Assembly: GCF_033110965.1 (NCBI RefSeq)
Contig: NZ_CP137003.1
Span: 1,240,001-1,304,000, forward strand
Direction of reading: 5' to 3'
DNA from: Raineyella sp. LH-20
Lineage (GTDB): Bacteria; Actinomycetota; Actinomycetes; Propionibacteriales; Propionibacteriaceae
DNA length: 64,000 bases
Shown: piece after piece, positions 33,933 through 42,790 of the stretch
Layout: each line of letters opens with the position of its first letter
Numbering within the stretch: the stretch's first letter is position 1
Notes under the pieces: generated by a model
The model's input: the letters and a program-made list of their open reading frames with translations, nothing else
The model's database searches: none
What the model was told of the DNA's origin: nothing
Made by a program: the position numbers and the translations under genes

Positions 33933-34583
33933 TCAGTTCGGCGAGATGTCGCCGACGTTGCGCCGGAACGGCAGCGAATGCGTGGCCCGGATCAGCCCCG
34001 CCTCGCGCCGCAACCGGTCCCGCGCCACCACCAGCCGTTCCTCGGTGGTCGCTGCCGCCAGCAGCTCTTGTTGGTCGGGAATGCTGAGCGGGACCAGTGC
34101 CCCCACCGTGTAGGCCAGCTCGTCCGGATCCTCCGGCAGCGGCGGGATCTCCCCGTTCAGCGCAGTGGCGTACGTCTCCAATGCCCGGCGCACCTCGCGG
34201 GCGTGCTCGGCCACCCGGGTCGCGCTGCCCCGCATCTCCGACAGCGGCGTCACCAGACCGGTGGCGTACGGCGTCTCGGCCGCCGCGTCGATCCCGTCCA
34301 GCCGGAACCGCCAGGTGCCCATCACCCGGATCACGAAGCGCTCCCCGAGGGAGCGTGCGGAGGCCAGCCGGGCCGCGCAACCGACACTGTGCACGCTGTG
34401 GACCCGGCGGGTGCCGACCTCGGAGCCCTCGCGGATCGCGACCACGCCGAACTCCCGCTCCTGCGGATCCTGCTCGGCCAGATCCTCCAGAAGGCGCAGG
34501 TAGCGGGGCTCGAACACCTGCAGCTGCAGGGGCATGCCCGGAAACAGGACCACCCCGAGCGGGAACAGCGGGAGTCGCCTCAT
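33933..34583 (-). CDS. LON N-terminal (substrate-binding) domain protein
   Basis: A 216-residue protein that is a stand-alone Lon N-terminal domain. [25 protein letters not shown] is the hallmark opening, and the helical half runs from about 120 to 205. The AAA+ and protease domains of Lon are missing. Such proteins are widespread in actinobacteria and of unknown role, perhaps substrate adaptors. The start overlaps the upstream gene's stop (ATGA). Confidence 0.87.
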   Translation of the reverse strand: MRRLPLFPLGVVLFPGMPLQLQVFEPRYLRLLEDLAEQDPQEREFGVVAIREGSEVGTRRVHSVHSVGCAARLASARSLGERFVIRVMGTWRFRLDGIDAAAETPYATGLVTPLSEMRGSATRVAEHAREVRRALETYATALNGEIPPLPEDPDELAYTVGALVPLSIPDQQELLAAATTEERLVVARDRLRREAGLIRATHSLPFRRNVGDISPN

Positions 34584-35038
34584 GAGCCCGCACCGCCGAC
34601 CCCGCCACCGTCGCTCCCGGCGGTGTGTTCTTCGGTGGTGTGCGCTTCGGCGGTGCTCGAGCCGGTGGTGTGTGCTTCGGCGGTGTGTGTTTCGGTGGCG
34701 TCCGGTGCGGTGACGTCCGAGGCGGTGCCCTTCGTCTCGGCCGCCAGCGTCGCCTCGACCCGGGCGACCTTGCCGGTGAGTTCGCCGCTGTGGCCGGGAC
34801 GGATGTCGGCCTTCAGCACCAAGGAGACCCGGGTGCCGTACGCCCCGACCGCTTCGGTGGCCCGCTTGACCACGTCCATCACCTCGTCCCACTCACCCTC
34901 GATCGTGGTGAACATCGCGTCGGTGTGGTTGGGCAGGCCGGACTCGCGGACGACGCGGACAGCGGCCGCGACCGCCTCGTGCAGGGAGGCGTCGGGGTTG
35001 TCCCCACCGGAGGGGGCCACGGAGAAGGCGACGAGCAT
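34580..35038 (-). CDS. MTH1187 family thiamine-binding protein with a repetitive tail
   Basis: The first 100 residues form a ferredoxin-like MTH1187/YkoF domain ([52 protein letters not shown]), a family thought to bind thiamine. The last 50 residues are an unusual Thr/His/Glu-rich tail of TAEAHTT-like repeats, from an in-frame minisatellite at about 34615-34710. It is translationally coupled to the LON-domain gene. Chosen start 35038, where homology begins. Confidence 0.82.
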   Translation of the reverse strand: MLVAFSVAPSGGDNPDASLHEAVAAAVRVVRESGLPNHTDAMFTTIEGEWDEVMDVVKRATEAVGAYGTRVSLVLKADIRPGHSGELTGKVARVEATLAAETKGTASDVTAPDATETHTAEAHTTGSSTAEAHTTEEHTAGSDGGGVGGAGS

Positions 35039-35183
35039 GTGCCCACCGTAGCCATTCACGGACCGAGCGGAAGACCTTCCGAGCGGAGTCGGCCCGGTGC
35101 GGCCGTACGACTCCACAGCTTGGGTCCCGGACCCGGGGTGTAGCGCCGACCGCCGGTCGCCGACCACGAATTGCCCGACCGCC

Positions 35184-35203
35184 GGCCGACCGCTCCGTCG
35201 GCC
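35184..35203 (-). terminator. Hairpin immediately after the phenol hydroxylase operon
   Basis: GGCCGAC (35184-35190) and GTCGGCC (35197-35203) form a 7-bp GC stem with a 6-nt loop, directly abutting the dmpP stop codon. Likely the operon's terminator, though without a U-tract. Confidence 0.6.
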
Positions 35204-36265
35204 TCAGCGCTTGATCAGTGGGGAGTTCACCCCGGCCTGCTTGTCGCCCTCGTTGAAGAAGTCCTCGTGGAAGATGTCGCGCGGGAACAGCCGCCGGCTC
35301 ATGAACGACTTCAGGCAGCCCTCGACCATCCGTGGCGACCCGCACATGTAGCCCTGGTAGCCGATCAGCTTGTCGAAGTCCTCCTCCATCGCCGTGCTGA
35401 CGAAGCCGGTGCGGTAGCCGTCCGGTGCCGTCTCGTCGGAGACACACGGGTGGAAGGTGAACTGGTCGGGGTACTCCTCGGCCAGCTCACGGAAGACGTC
35501 CACGTCGTAGAGGTCCGCCACGGTGCGGCCACCCGCGTAGAGGGTGATGTGGCCGTCGTACGCCTCGTCGACCAGGGCGTGCTTGACCATCGACGCGAGC
35601 GGGGCCAGGCCGGTGCCGCCGCCGAGCATGATCACCGGGGTGTCCTCCTCCCAGGTGCGCAGCACGAAGCGGCCGTACGGACCGGAGAGTTGCACCGTGT
35701 CGCCGACCGCGGCGTCCTTGAACAGCCAGCCGTCGGTGGCCACACCGCCCGGGACATTGCGCACCTGGAACTCGACCACCCGGTGCTCGGTGGGTGGGTT
35801 GGCCATCGACCAGGTCCGGTCGATGCCGTCGGTGCCCGGCACCACGACGCGCAGGTACTGCCCGGCGTTGAAGAAGAGGTCGCGGTCCAGCTCGATCCGC
35901 AGCCGCTTGATCTCGTGGGCGATGTCGGTGATCTCGACGATGGTGCCGGTGTAGTCCTGCACCGGGTGGATCTCCAGCTCCTCGTCGATGTCGATGTCGG
36001 CCTCGATGGTGACGTCGCTCTGCGGCCGGGCGCAGCAGGTGAGGGTCTTGCCCTCCTCGCGCTCGAAGTCCATCAGCGCGAAGCTGGACGCCTCGCCGTG
36101 GTCGACCTCGCCGTCGAGGACGTCCACCTTGCAGGTGGCGCAGGTGCCGTGGGTGCAGGAGTGGGGCAGCCAGACACCGGCCCGCAGGCAGGCCTCGAGG
36201 ATGGTCTGGTCGTCGGCGACCTCGACCTCGCGGCCGAGCGGTTCAACGGTGACGGTGTGGCTCAT
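35204..36265 (-). CDS. dmpP: Phenol hydroxylase reductase component (P5)
   Basis: NADH-dependent electron donor of the multicomponent phenol hydroxylase. The 353-residue protein has an N-terminal plant-type [2Fe-2S] ferredoxin domain with cysteines in HSCTHGTCATCKVDV and LTCCARP. An FAD domain (RTWSMANPP) and an NAD domain (VIMLGGGTGLAPLASM) follow. Length and sequence match DmpP closely. It is the last gene of the operon and is set apart from dmpO by 132 bp containing a strong hairpin. Confidence 0.93.
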   Translation of the reverse strand: MSHTVTVEPLGREVEVADDQTILEACLRAGVWLPHSCTHGTCATCKVDVLDGEVDHGEASSFALMDFEREEGKTLTCCARPQSDVTIEADIDIDEELEIHPVQDYTGTIVEITDIAHEIKRLRIELDRDLFFNAGQYLRVVVPGTDGIDRTWSMANPPTEHRVVEFQVRNVPGGVATDGWLFKDAAVGDTVQLSGPYGRFVLRTWEEDTPVIMLGGGTGLAPLASMVKHALVDEAYDGHITLYAGGRTVADLYDVDVFRELAEEYPDQFTFHPCVSDETAPDGYRTGFVSTAMEEDFDKLIGYQGYMCGSPRMVEGCLKSFMSRRLFPRDIFHEDFFNEGDKQAGVNSPLIKR

Positions 36266-36354
36266 GGTGTCCCTGCGGTTCTCTCTGACGGGTGGCGGAA
36301 TGGGGTGGATCGGTCGAGATCGGTCGGCGATCGGACCGTTGGGCTGGGGATGCC

Positions 36355-36385
36355 GGGAGGGGCCGGGGTCGTCCCGGCCCCTCCC
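36355..36385 (-). terminator. Intra-operon hairpin between dmpO and dmpP
   Basis: GGGAGGGGCCGGG (36355-36367) pairs perfectly over 13 bp with CCCGGCCCCTCCC (36373-36385) around a 5-nt loop. It sits after the dmpO stop and before dmpP. It may partly terminate transcription or protect the upstream mRNA, lowering reductase relative to hydroxylase. Confidence 0.75.
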
Positions 36386-36397
36386 AGCGGTCGTCGG

Positions 36398-36721
36398 TCA
36401 GGCCCGGGTGAAGCCCAGGGTGTTCTTGTGCCGGACGCCGAGCTCCTCGAGGGTCTGGTCGTCCTGCGGGCTGAAGGCGTCGTCGACCAGGGTCCAGGCG
36501 TACGATTCGTCACCCGTGGTGTGCGGGTTGGCGGAGACGTACGGCAGGAACTGGGTCTGGTAGAAGTCCTTCCAGGTCATCGCCCGGGGCACCCGGACGG
36601 TGGCCGGCGAGCAGAACCACCGGTCGTCGATCTGCCACAGGTTGACCAGCATGTCGTCGCCGTAGAAGGACTGTGCCGACCGGGACGGGTAGGTGTAGTC
36701 GTAGAGAGCCTTGATCGCCAT
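36398..36721 (-). CDS. dmpO: Phenol hydroxylase subunit P4
   Basis: Small (107 residues) gamma subunit of the oxygenase. ALYDYTYPSRSAQSFYGDDM at the start and the C-terminal SYAWTLVDDAFSPQDDQTLEELGVRHK block align with DmpO from memory. The start is ATG 36721, two bases after the dmpN stop. It stabilises the (alpha-beta-gamma)2 hydroxylase. It contains no metal-binding motif. Confidence 0.9.
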   Translation of the reverse strand: MAIKALYDYTYPSRSAQSFYGDDMLVNLWQIDDRWFCSPATVRVPRAMTWKDFYQTQFLPYVSANPHTTGDESYAWTLVDDAFSPQDDQTLEELGVRHKNTLGFTRA

Positions 36722-36723
36722 GG

Positions 36724-38313
36724 TCAGGCGTCCTTTCCGAGCTTGTCCTCGATCTGCTGGTGCCACTTCTGCCAGTTGACGTCGTCGACGCTGCCGACGA
36801 ACTCCCCGTTGTCGCCCTCCTGGTAGCCGTACCAGGCCAGCACGTCGGGGATGGTCGGGCCGCCGCAATTCCCCTGGTAGATCTGGTGCACCGGCAGCCA
36901 CGCCTGGCGGTACTTCTCCGGCTCACGGTCGAAGATCCACTTGCAGGCCTCGGAGCAGAAGTTGTAGTGCTCCCCCTCGTGGTCGGAGTGGAACTGCGCG
37001 ATGTGGGCCGAGTCGCCGTGCACCTTGAAGGCCATCGGGATCTGACAGGTCTGGCACAGCTCCGGCAGACCCGGATAGGTGAAGCGCTTGCCGGCCTCGT
37101 CCAGGGCCCGCATCTCGTCCCACTTGGCCCGGTACTCCTGGTCGAAGGTGTCCGGGTAGGCCTGCGACAGCCAGTCCATGTGCTCTGCGTCGGGCACCGT
37201 GGTGGTGAAGTTCGCGGCGTGGCTGAACTGGTAGAGGACGTCGTACAGCCAGTGGGAGAGGTGGTCCTTCTCCCAGACCGCCTGCTCGACGTGCTTCGGC
37301 GGGCGGATGCCGTAGAGCGCCAGGTCCGGGAAGAGGCCCTTCATCATCTGCTGCTCGAAGTAGAGCTCAAAGGCCTCCTTCCAGCTCATCACCGGGCGCG
37401 GCAGCATGTAGTCGAGCATCGCGGCGACCAGGCCGGTGACCCGGTAGCCCCGCCAGAACCACTTGTCCACCCACTCCTGGACGATCGGCACGTTGGCCTC
37501 GTCCTGCTCGAGGATGAACTTGATCGCCTCCAGGCCCAGCGTCATGTGCCGGGACTCGTCGGACTGCGCGGAGAAGCCGAAGGTCATCGTCGGCAGATCG
37601 CCGTTGAAGCTGGCGGCCGACATGAACGGCACGAACAGCAGGTTGGTGAGCAGGTACTCGAAGGAGAACCCGATCGCGATCATGAACTCGAACGGGCCGG
37701 CCGACAGGGCGTCGTCGAAGTACGACTTGGTCACCGACAGGTACCAGACCCGGTCGTGCTGGGTGGTGAAGTTGTGGAAGCCGCTGTAGTACTTGTTGTA
37801 GTTCGACAGCGTGTGGATCTCGGTCTGCGCGTGGCGGATCTCGTCGACCGACTGGCACAGTGCCGCGAACCGCGGGCCCGGGCCGTTGAACTGGCGCGCC
37901 AGATACGCGAAGTGGCGGTGCGCCTGGTACTCCAGCGGGGTCACCCCACCGAGGAAGATCTTCATCGCGTTGAGGTAGCTGGCGTGGGCGAGGGTGAGGT
38001 GGCCCTGGCCCTGTGCGAAGCCGTCGAGGACCGAGTAGAGCCGCTTGTCCTTCTCCGCCTGGTAGCGGTAGTAGGCGTCGACGGTCAGCCGGAACGGGTC
38101 GTCCCACTTGGACCAGTCGTGGATCTTGATGCCCTCGTACGTGGTGTGGGGGTACATCTCCTCCTCGGAGACGTACGACGGCTGCCAGTCGAGGTCACGG
38201 GTGAGGGCGCTGTAGCGCGCCTTCATCGACAGCTTCTTCGGCTTGCCGGCCGGCTTCGGGGACTGGGCCTGCGGCTGGTCGGGCGCAGCGCTGTTGGGAG
38301 TGATGGTGGTCAT
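36724..38313 (-). CDS. dmpN: Phenol hydroxylase alpha subunit P3, diiron catalytic subunit
   Basis: Catalytic subunit of a soluble diiron monooxygenase that hydroxylates phenol to catechol. The 529-residue protein shows all expected iron ligands: Glu128 (PLEYQAHRH), Glu158 and His161 (DEIRH), Glu219 (FSFEYLL), and Glu253 and His256 (DESRH). A C-terminal YHS/zinc-type motif (CQTCQIPMAFK with a later EACKWIF) is typical of DmpN rather than methane or toluene monooxygenases. The N-terminal 25 residues are Pro/Gln-rich. The substrate may extend to cresols. Confidence 0.94.
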   Translation of the reverse strand: MTTITPNSAAPDQPQAQSPKPAGKPKKLSMKARYSALTRDLDWQPSYVSEEEMYPHTTYEGIKIHDWSKWDDPFRLTVDAYYRYQAEKDKRLYSVLDGFAQGQGHLTLAHASYLNAMKIFLGGVTPLEYQAHRHFAYLARQFNGPGPRFAALCQSVDEIRHAQTEIHTLSNYNKYYSGFHNFTTQHDRVWYLSVTKSYFDDALSAGPFEFMIAIGFSFEYLLTNLLFVPFMSAASFNGDLPTMTFGFSAQSDESRHMTLGLEAIKFILEQDEANVPIVQEWVDKWFWRGYRVTGLVAAMLDYMLPRPVMSWKEAFELYFEQQMMKGLFPDLALYGIRPPKHVEQAVWEKDHLSHWLYDVLYQFSHAANFTTTVPDAEHMDWLSQAYPDTFDQEYRAKWDEMRALDEAGKRFTYPGLPELCQTCQIPMAFKVHGDSAHIAQFHSDHEGEHYNFCSEACKWIFDREPEKYRQAWLPVHQIYQGNCGGPTIPDVLAWYGYQEGDNGEFVGSVDDVNWQKWHQQIEDKLGKDA

Positions 38314-38316
38314 GGG

Positions 38317-38640
38317 TCAGTCCTCGTCTTCCTCGTCGTCCTCGACCTTGGGGCCCCACGAGATGACGATGCGGTCCTCGTCCCACTCGGAGATGTTGCC
38401 GGCCAGGGTCACGATCGCCATCTGGAACTCGTGGGTCTCCCACAAGCGGCCGAGCTGGGCCTCGACGCTCTCGCGGTTGATCTCCAGACGGCCGGGGGCC
38501 TGCAGCTTCACCAGGCCCGGGAAGTGGTTGATGATCAGGTCCGGGTTGTCGCCCTCGATCGCGGTGATCAGCGCCCGGTTGTTCTCGGTCTCCTGCAGGT
38601 CGATGCTGACCGGCCGGTTGTCCAGGATGTTCTCGGTCAT
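38317..38640 (-). CDS. dmpM: Phenol hydroxylase effector (coupling) protein P2
   Basis: Cofactor-less regulatory protein that binds the hydroxylase and couples NADH oxidation to hydroxylation. It is 107 residues with the MmoB/DmpM fold: RPVSIDLQETENNRALITAIE and INHFPGLVKLQAPGRLEINR are conserved. The tail is very acidic (EDDEEDED). It lies three bases before dmpN and overlaps nothing. Confidence 0.93.
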   Translation of the reverse strand: MTENILDNRPVSIDLQETENNRALITAIEGDNPDLIINHFPGLVKLQAPGRLEINRESVEAQLGRLWETHEFQMAIVTLAGNISEWDEDRIVISWGPKVEDDEEDED

Positions 38641-38641
38641 C

Positions 38642-39679
38642 TCAGGCTCCCTGGGTGTCGAGGACGGTGTCGATCGGGAGGCCGAGGGCGCGGAACTTGT
38701 CGGCGACCACGGCGGCGTGCGTACGGACGGCGGCGACCGAGTCGGTGCCGGCCAGCTCGGCGGCCCGCGCGGCCAGCGGCTCGACGGCAGCCAGCGCCCG
38801 CGGCAGCCACCCGGTGACGGCGGCGGCGATGGCGGCCTTGTTGGCCTCGCCGTACTGCTCGTCGGCGAGCCACGCCTTGTACAGCGGGTCGAGCCACTTG
38901 CGGTGCTCGGTCCACCAGGTGCCGATGTGCTGGGCGAGCAGCGAGTACGCGCCGGCGCCGGAGAGGATCGCCTCCTCGTCGAGGTGGCGATAGACCAGCG
39001 CGTCGAGCAGCTCGTCGACCAGGTCCAGCCCGATCACCGCGACCGCCCAGTCCTGCTCGACCAGCAGCTTCTCCTCGACCTCCCGCAGCCCTTGGAGGTG
39101 CGGGGCGTCGATCCACTGGGCCTTGGCGGTCTTCAGCACGGCGGCGCTCTCGGCGCCCAGGGCGATCCCGACCCGGGAGATCAGCTGGGCGTTGCCGGCC
39201 CGGTCGAAGCCCTCGTACGCGCAGCACTGGGTGATGGAGGCGCCGTAGCCGAAGCGGCAGGCGTTGGAGTAGAGCATCTGTGCGCCGGACTCGTAGTGGC
39301 GCAGCGGGATGATCACCTCGGCGATCAGCTGCTGCCAGGTCTGCGGCGTACGGTCCAGCAGGCCGTGGTCGGTCACGTAGTCGAGCGTCTTGCCGAAGGC
39401 CTCGTGCATGGCGGCCCGGTTGGTGACGTACGGCGTGTAGTAGTACTGCCGCGGGTCGGTGTAGGAGTACGGGTCGGTCAGCTTGAGAGCGCTGTAGTCC
39501 GGGTCATAGAGCTCACGCTCGGAGTCCCAGGTCGGGCGGTAGTGGAAGTTCTCCACGGCCTGCAGGCCGATGGTCCCCTCCTGGTAGCGGGTGGCGGGCT
39601 TGTCGCCGTAGCGCTCGATCAGTGGCGTGAAAGTCTGGCGAAGCGGCTCGATGATCTGGGTCTTCAGCTCGTACTGCAC
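38642..39679 (-). CDS. dmpL: Phenol hydroxylase beta subunit P1
   Basis: Structural beta subunit of the hydroxylase, 345 residues, with the ferritin-like fold but no iron ligands. The opening KTQIIEPLRQTFTPLIERYG, then FHYRPTWDSERELYDP and TDPRQYYYTPYVTNR, match DmpL. It follows the unknown 143-residue gene by 150 bp and precedes dmpM by one base. Confidence 0.93.
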   Translation of the reverse strand: MQYELKTQIIEPLRQTFTPLIERYGDKPATRYQEGTIGLQAVENFHYRPTWDSERELYDPDYSALKLTDPYSYTDPRQYYYTPYVTNRAAMHEAFGKTLDYVTDHGLLDRTPQTWQQLIAEVIIPLRHYESGAQMLYSNACRFGYGASITQCCAYEGFDRAGNAQLISRVGIALGAESAAVLKTAKAQWIDAPHLQGLREVEEKLLVEQDWAVAVIGLDLVDELLDALVYRHLDEEAILSGAGAYSLLAQHIGTWWTEHRKWLDPLYKAWLADEQYGEANKAAIAAAVTGWLPRALAAVEPLAARAAELAGTDSVAAVRTHAAVVADKFRALGLPIDTVLDTQGA

Positions 39680-39829
39680 GTGACTGACCTCCTTCCTGTG
39701 TGGACCGGTCCTCGTCGACCGGGGTCGGGGGTGCGCACCGAGTGGTGCGGTGGGGTGGGGCGGCGGGCTGGTGGGAGTCGCCGGCCGGGAGTCGCTGGGG
39801 CCGACCGTACGATCGCGGTGTCGCCGGGC

Positions 39830-40261
39830 TCAGCTGATGTGGACCTGCCGGTCGTTGTGCAGACCGGCGGCGACGACCAGCCGGACCAGCAGGTCGGGCA
39901 GCGACTCCGGCCCGACCAGTTCCTGCGGTTCGCCCTGGGGCAGGTCGGCCGAGAGGATCCGGCCCACCGTCCGACCGCCGGTGTAGTGGGTGGAGACGCG
40001 GGCACGGTGGTCGCGGCAGGTGATGGTGAAGGCGAGATCCTCCCCGCCCAGTTCGTCGTCCAGCGACAGGTGGGAGTCCGGGTCCTCGATGACCGCGTTG
40101 GCCTCGCAGACCAGCTGCTCGGCCAGCGACCGCAGGGCGACCTGGCGATCCGTGCCCTCGTTGCGGGCGAGGGGGAGCGCGGGACGCAGCGCGGGCTGCG
40201 GGGCCTCCTGGGGCTCCGGTGCCCCGAGCACCTCGGCGAGCCGGTGCATGAAGAACGTCAT
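39830..40261 (-). CDS. Unrecognised leading gene of the phenol hydroxylase operon
   Basis: A 143-residue protein in the place where dmpK (P0, about 90 residues, needed for iron loading) is expected, but it does not resemble DmpK. The N-terminus is Pro/Ala-rich (APEPQEAPQPALRPALPLA). The remainder looks like a compact alpha/beta domain (LAEQLVCEANAVIEDPDSHL, then FTITCRDHRARVSTHYTGGR). AAGGAGGAG supports the ATG at 40261. Operon position suggests an assembly or accessory factor; function is otherwise unknown. Confidence 0.7.
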   Translation of the reverse strand: MTFFMHRLAEVLGAPEPQEAPQPALRPALPLARNEGTDRQVALRSLAEQLVCEANAVIEDPDSHLSLDDELGGEDLAFTITCRDHRARVSTHYTGGRTVGRILSADLPQGEPQELVGPESLPDLLVRLVVAAGLHNDRQVHIS

Positions 40262-40326
40262 GGACTCCTCCTTGAGTCGTGTCCGTGGCCATGAATGTAA
40301 GGTGGGTCACAGATTGCTCGGTATCC

Positions 40327-40336
40327 GTAGAACTAC
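40327..40336. promoter_or_regulatory. Dyad in the divergent dmp operon / regulator intergenic region
   Basis: GTAG-AA-CTAC is a small perfect dyad lying within two direct copies of TATCCG (40322 and 40340). It is the only symmetric element I see in the 222-bp gap 40262-40483, and a candidate site for the LuxR-type regulator. Confidence 0.4.
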
Positions 40337-40483
40337 CCGTATCCGCCCCCGCGGCGCGGGTGCCGACGGGCCCGGGCGATCCCCCGTGCCGGGTGCGGGG
40401 CGGACCGGGTCGGCCCTGGTGACCCGTGGTCCGGCGTCCGCGCGCGTTACGCTGGGGAGAATCTCGCCGTCGAGGAGCCACCC

Positions 40484-42790
40484 GTGACCGAACTGTCGCT
40501 ATCACCGGCGCCGGCGACACCGCTGACGTCCTTCATCGGCCGCGAGGAACTGGTGTGCCATCTGGTGGACCTGGTCCGGCAGCGCCGGTTGGTGACCCTG
40601 GTCGGGCCGGGCGGCATCGGCAAGACCCGGCTGGCGGCCGAGCTGTGCACCCGGCTGGACCAGGACTTCCCCGACGGGACAGCCGTCGTCACCCTGGACG
40701 CCATCTCCGACCCGGCGGACGTGCCCTGGCGCACCGCCTCGGCGGTGCAGCCGGTCGACCAGTCGGTGCAGGACCCGGTGGAACAGGTGCTCGGCCACCT
40801 GCGTCCGCGCAGCCTGCTGCTCGTCCTCGACAACTGTGAGCACCTGCTCGAGGCCGCCGCCGAGCTGGCCCGGGTGATCCTCCAGGAGTGTCCCGGGGTC
40901 CGGATCCTGGCGACCTCCCGCGAACCGCTGGGGATCCGGGGTGAACAGGTGCAGGTGGTGCCGCCGCTGCAGGTGCCCGCCTCCTGTGCCGACCTGGACG
41001 TCGTCCGGGAGTCGGAGGCGGTCCTGCTGCTGGTCGATCGGGCCGATCGGGCCGGTGTCCGGCTCATCGTGGGGCCGGACAACTGCGCGCAGGTCGTCGA
41101 GTTGTGCAGCCACCTGGACGGGATGCCGTTGGCGATCGAGCTGGCCGCCGCCCGGCTGCGGGCGCTCGGCGTGGGGGACCTGCTGGACCGGCTCGACCAG
41201 CGGTTCTCCCTGCTCAAGGGGTCGCCCCGCGACATCCTGCCCCGGCACCGTACGCTCGAGGCGCTGGTCGACTGGAGCTACGAGCTGTGCACCCCCGCCG
41301 AACGACTGCTCTGGTCGCGGCTGTCAGTGTTCCGCGGCGGCGCCGACCTGGACGCCGTCGAGACCGTCGCCGGGTACGGCGCGATCGACCCGGCCGACGT
41401 GATCGACCTGCTCGACGGTCTGGTCGCCAAATCGGTGCTGATCGCCGAACCCGTCGACGGCGGCACCCACTACCGTCAACTGGTCACCATGCGCGACTAC
41501 GGGGCCCGTGTCGCGGTCCGCGCCGACGAGTGGGAGGACCTGCGCCGACGCCACGCCCGGCTCGTCCTCGAGCGCAGCGGCCAGATGCACCGGGAATGGG
41601 CCGGGCCACACCAGGCGCAGTGGCTGCGCCGGGCCCGCCGCGACGTCGCCGAGGTGGTGGCGGCGATGGACTGGGGGATCGCCGATCCGGCGGCCCACGA
41701 CACCGCCGCGGCGATCGCCGCCAACCTGCGCTACTTCTGGGCCGGCGGCCACACCATGGCCGCCGGCCGCTACCGACTGGAGCGGGTGCTGGCGCTGCCC
41801 GACGTCGCCGCGCCGCTGCGCTGCGAGTGCCTGCTGGTCGTCTCCTGGGTGGCGATGCTGCAGGGTGACCACGCGGACGCGGCCCGTACGTTGGCGGAGG
41901 CGTACGACCTGGCGACCGAGCTGGGCGACCGGCGACGGCTGGCCGAGGTCGACACCTGGAACGGCCTCTACTGCCTCTTCGAGGGCGAACCGGCCCGGGG
42001 CGTCGAGCTCTACCGGCGTGGCATCGCGGTGCTGCGAGAGGTCGGCGACATCGCCGCGATGCAGACGGCCATGTTCCAGCTCGCGCTGTGCCAGATCTAC
42101 TCCGGCGATCCGACCGGCGGCGGGGAGACGTGTGCGGAGATCCTCGCCGAGAGCCGCCGCAACGGTGAGGCCTGGGTCAAGGCGTACGCCCTGTGGGTGA
42201 GCGGCATCGTCCGCTGGCGACAGGGCGACCTGGCCGGGGTGCGGGCGTACGCCACGGACGCCCTGCGGCTGCAGGAGGTCTTCGAGGACGGCATCTGCAC
42301 CCCGCACGTCCTCCTACTTGCCTGCCAGGTGGTGATGGCAGGCGGCGAGGTGCGCCGGGCGGCCCGATTGCAGGGCGCCGCGGACGCCCTGTGGCGGGCC
42401 CAGGGCACCGGCATCGACGCGTTCGGACCCGGTCTGGCCGGAGACGCCCGGGAGAGCCGCGAGCGGATCCTGCGGGTGCTCGGCCGTGAGGAGGCCGAGG
42501 CGCTGATGGCGGAGACCGCCGATCTGGACCTGCGCCAGGCGATCGAGGTGGGGCTTGCCGAACTCGCCCTCACCCCGGTGACGACACCGGCGGAGGCGGG
42601 CCTGACGAAGCGCGAGGCCCAGGTCGCCGAGTTGGTGGCCGAGGGGCTCAGCAACAAGCAGATCGCCACCCGGCTCACCATCTCCACCCGCACCGTCGAC
42701 GGGCACGTGGAGCACATCCTGGCGAAGTTCGGCGTCACCTCGAGGGGCCAGGTGGCCGTACGCCTCCGCGAGACCAGGCCGATCCGATGA
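40484..42790 (+). CDS. STAND-type ATPase / LuxR-family transcriptional regulator
   Basis: A 768-residue signal-transduction ATPase. An N-terminal NB-ARC/AAA domain has Walker A VGPGGIGKTRL at about residue 40 and Walker B SLLLVLDNCEHLLEAA. LATSREPLGIRGE is the sensor region. A helical TPR-like section (about 420-680) follows, and the C-terminal LuxR HTH is LTKREAQVAELVAEGLSNKQIATRL. Such proteins usually activate genes after ligand-induced oligomerisation. Being divergent from the phenol hydroxylase operon, it is the best candidate for its activator (inference). GTG start after GAGGAG. Confidence 0.88.
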   Translation: MTELSLSPAPATPLTSFIGREELVCHLVDLVRQRRLVTLVGPGGIGKTRLAAELCTRLDQDFPDGTAVVTLDAISDPADVPWRTASAVQPVDQSVQDPVEQVLGHLRPRSLLLVLDNCEHLLEAAAELARVILQECPGVRILATSREPLGIRGEQVQVVPPLQVPASCADLDVVRESEAVLLLVDRADRAGVRLIVGPDNCAQVVELCSHLDGMPLAIELAAARLRALGVGDLLDRLDQRFSLLKGSPRDILPRHRTLEALVDWSYELCTPAERLLWSRLSVFRGGADLDAVETVAGYGAIDPADVIDLLDGLVAKSVLIAEPVDGGTHYRQLVTMRDYGARVAVRADEWEDLRRRHARLVLERSGQMHREWAGPHQAQWLRRARRDVAEVVAAMDWGIADPAAHDTAAAIAANLRYFWAGGHTMAAGRYRLERVLALPDVAAPLRCECLLVVSWVAMLQGDHADAARTLAEAYDLATELGDRRRLAEVDTWNGLYCLFEGEPARGVELYRRGIAVLREVGDIAAMQTAMFQLALCQIYSGDPTGGGETCAEILAESRRNGEAWVKAYALWVSGIVRWRQGDLAGVRAYATDALRLQEVFEDGICTPHVLLLACQVVMAGGEVRRAARLQGAADALWRAQGTGIDAFGPGLAGDARESRERILRVLGREEAEALMAETADLDLRQAIEVGLAELALTPVTTPAEAGLTKREAQVAELVAEGLSNKQIATRLTISTRTVDGHVEHILAKFGVTSRGQVAVRLRETRPIR

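Noticed and set aside
38642-40261. Toluene or propane monooxygenase instead of phenol hydroxylase
   Set aside because: Gene order, the small P4 subunit, the DmpP-type reductase and the zinc-type motif in the alpha subunit all point to the phenol hydroxylase group, although substrate overlap cannot be excluded.
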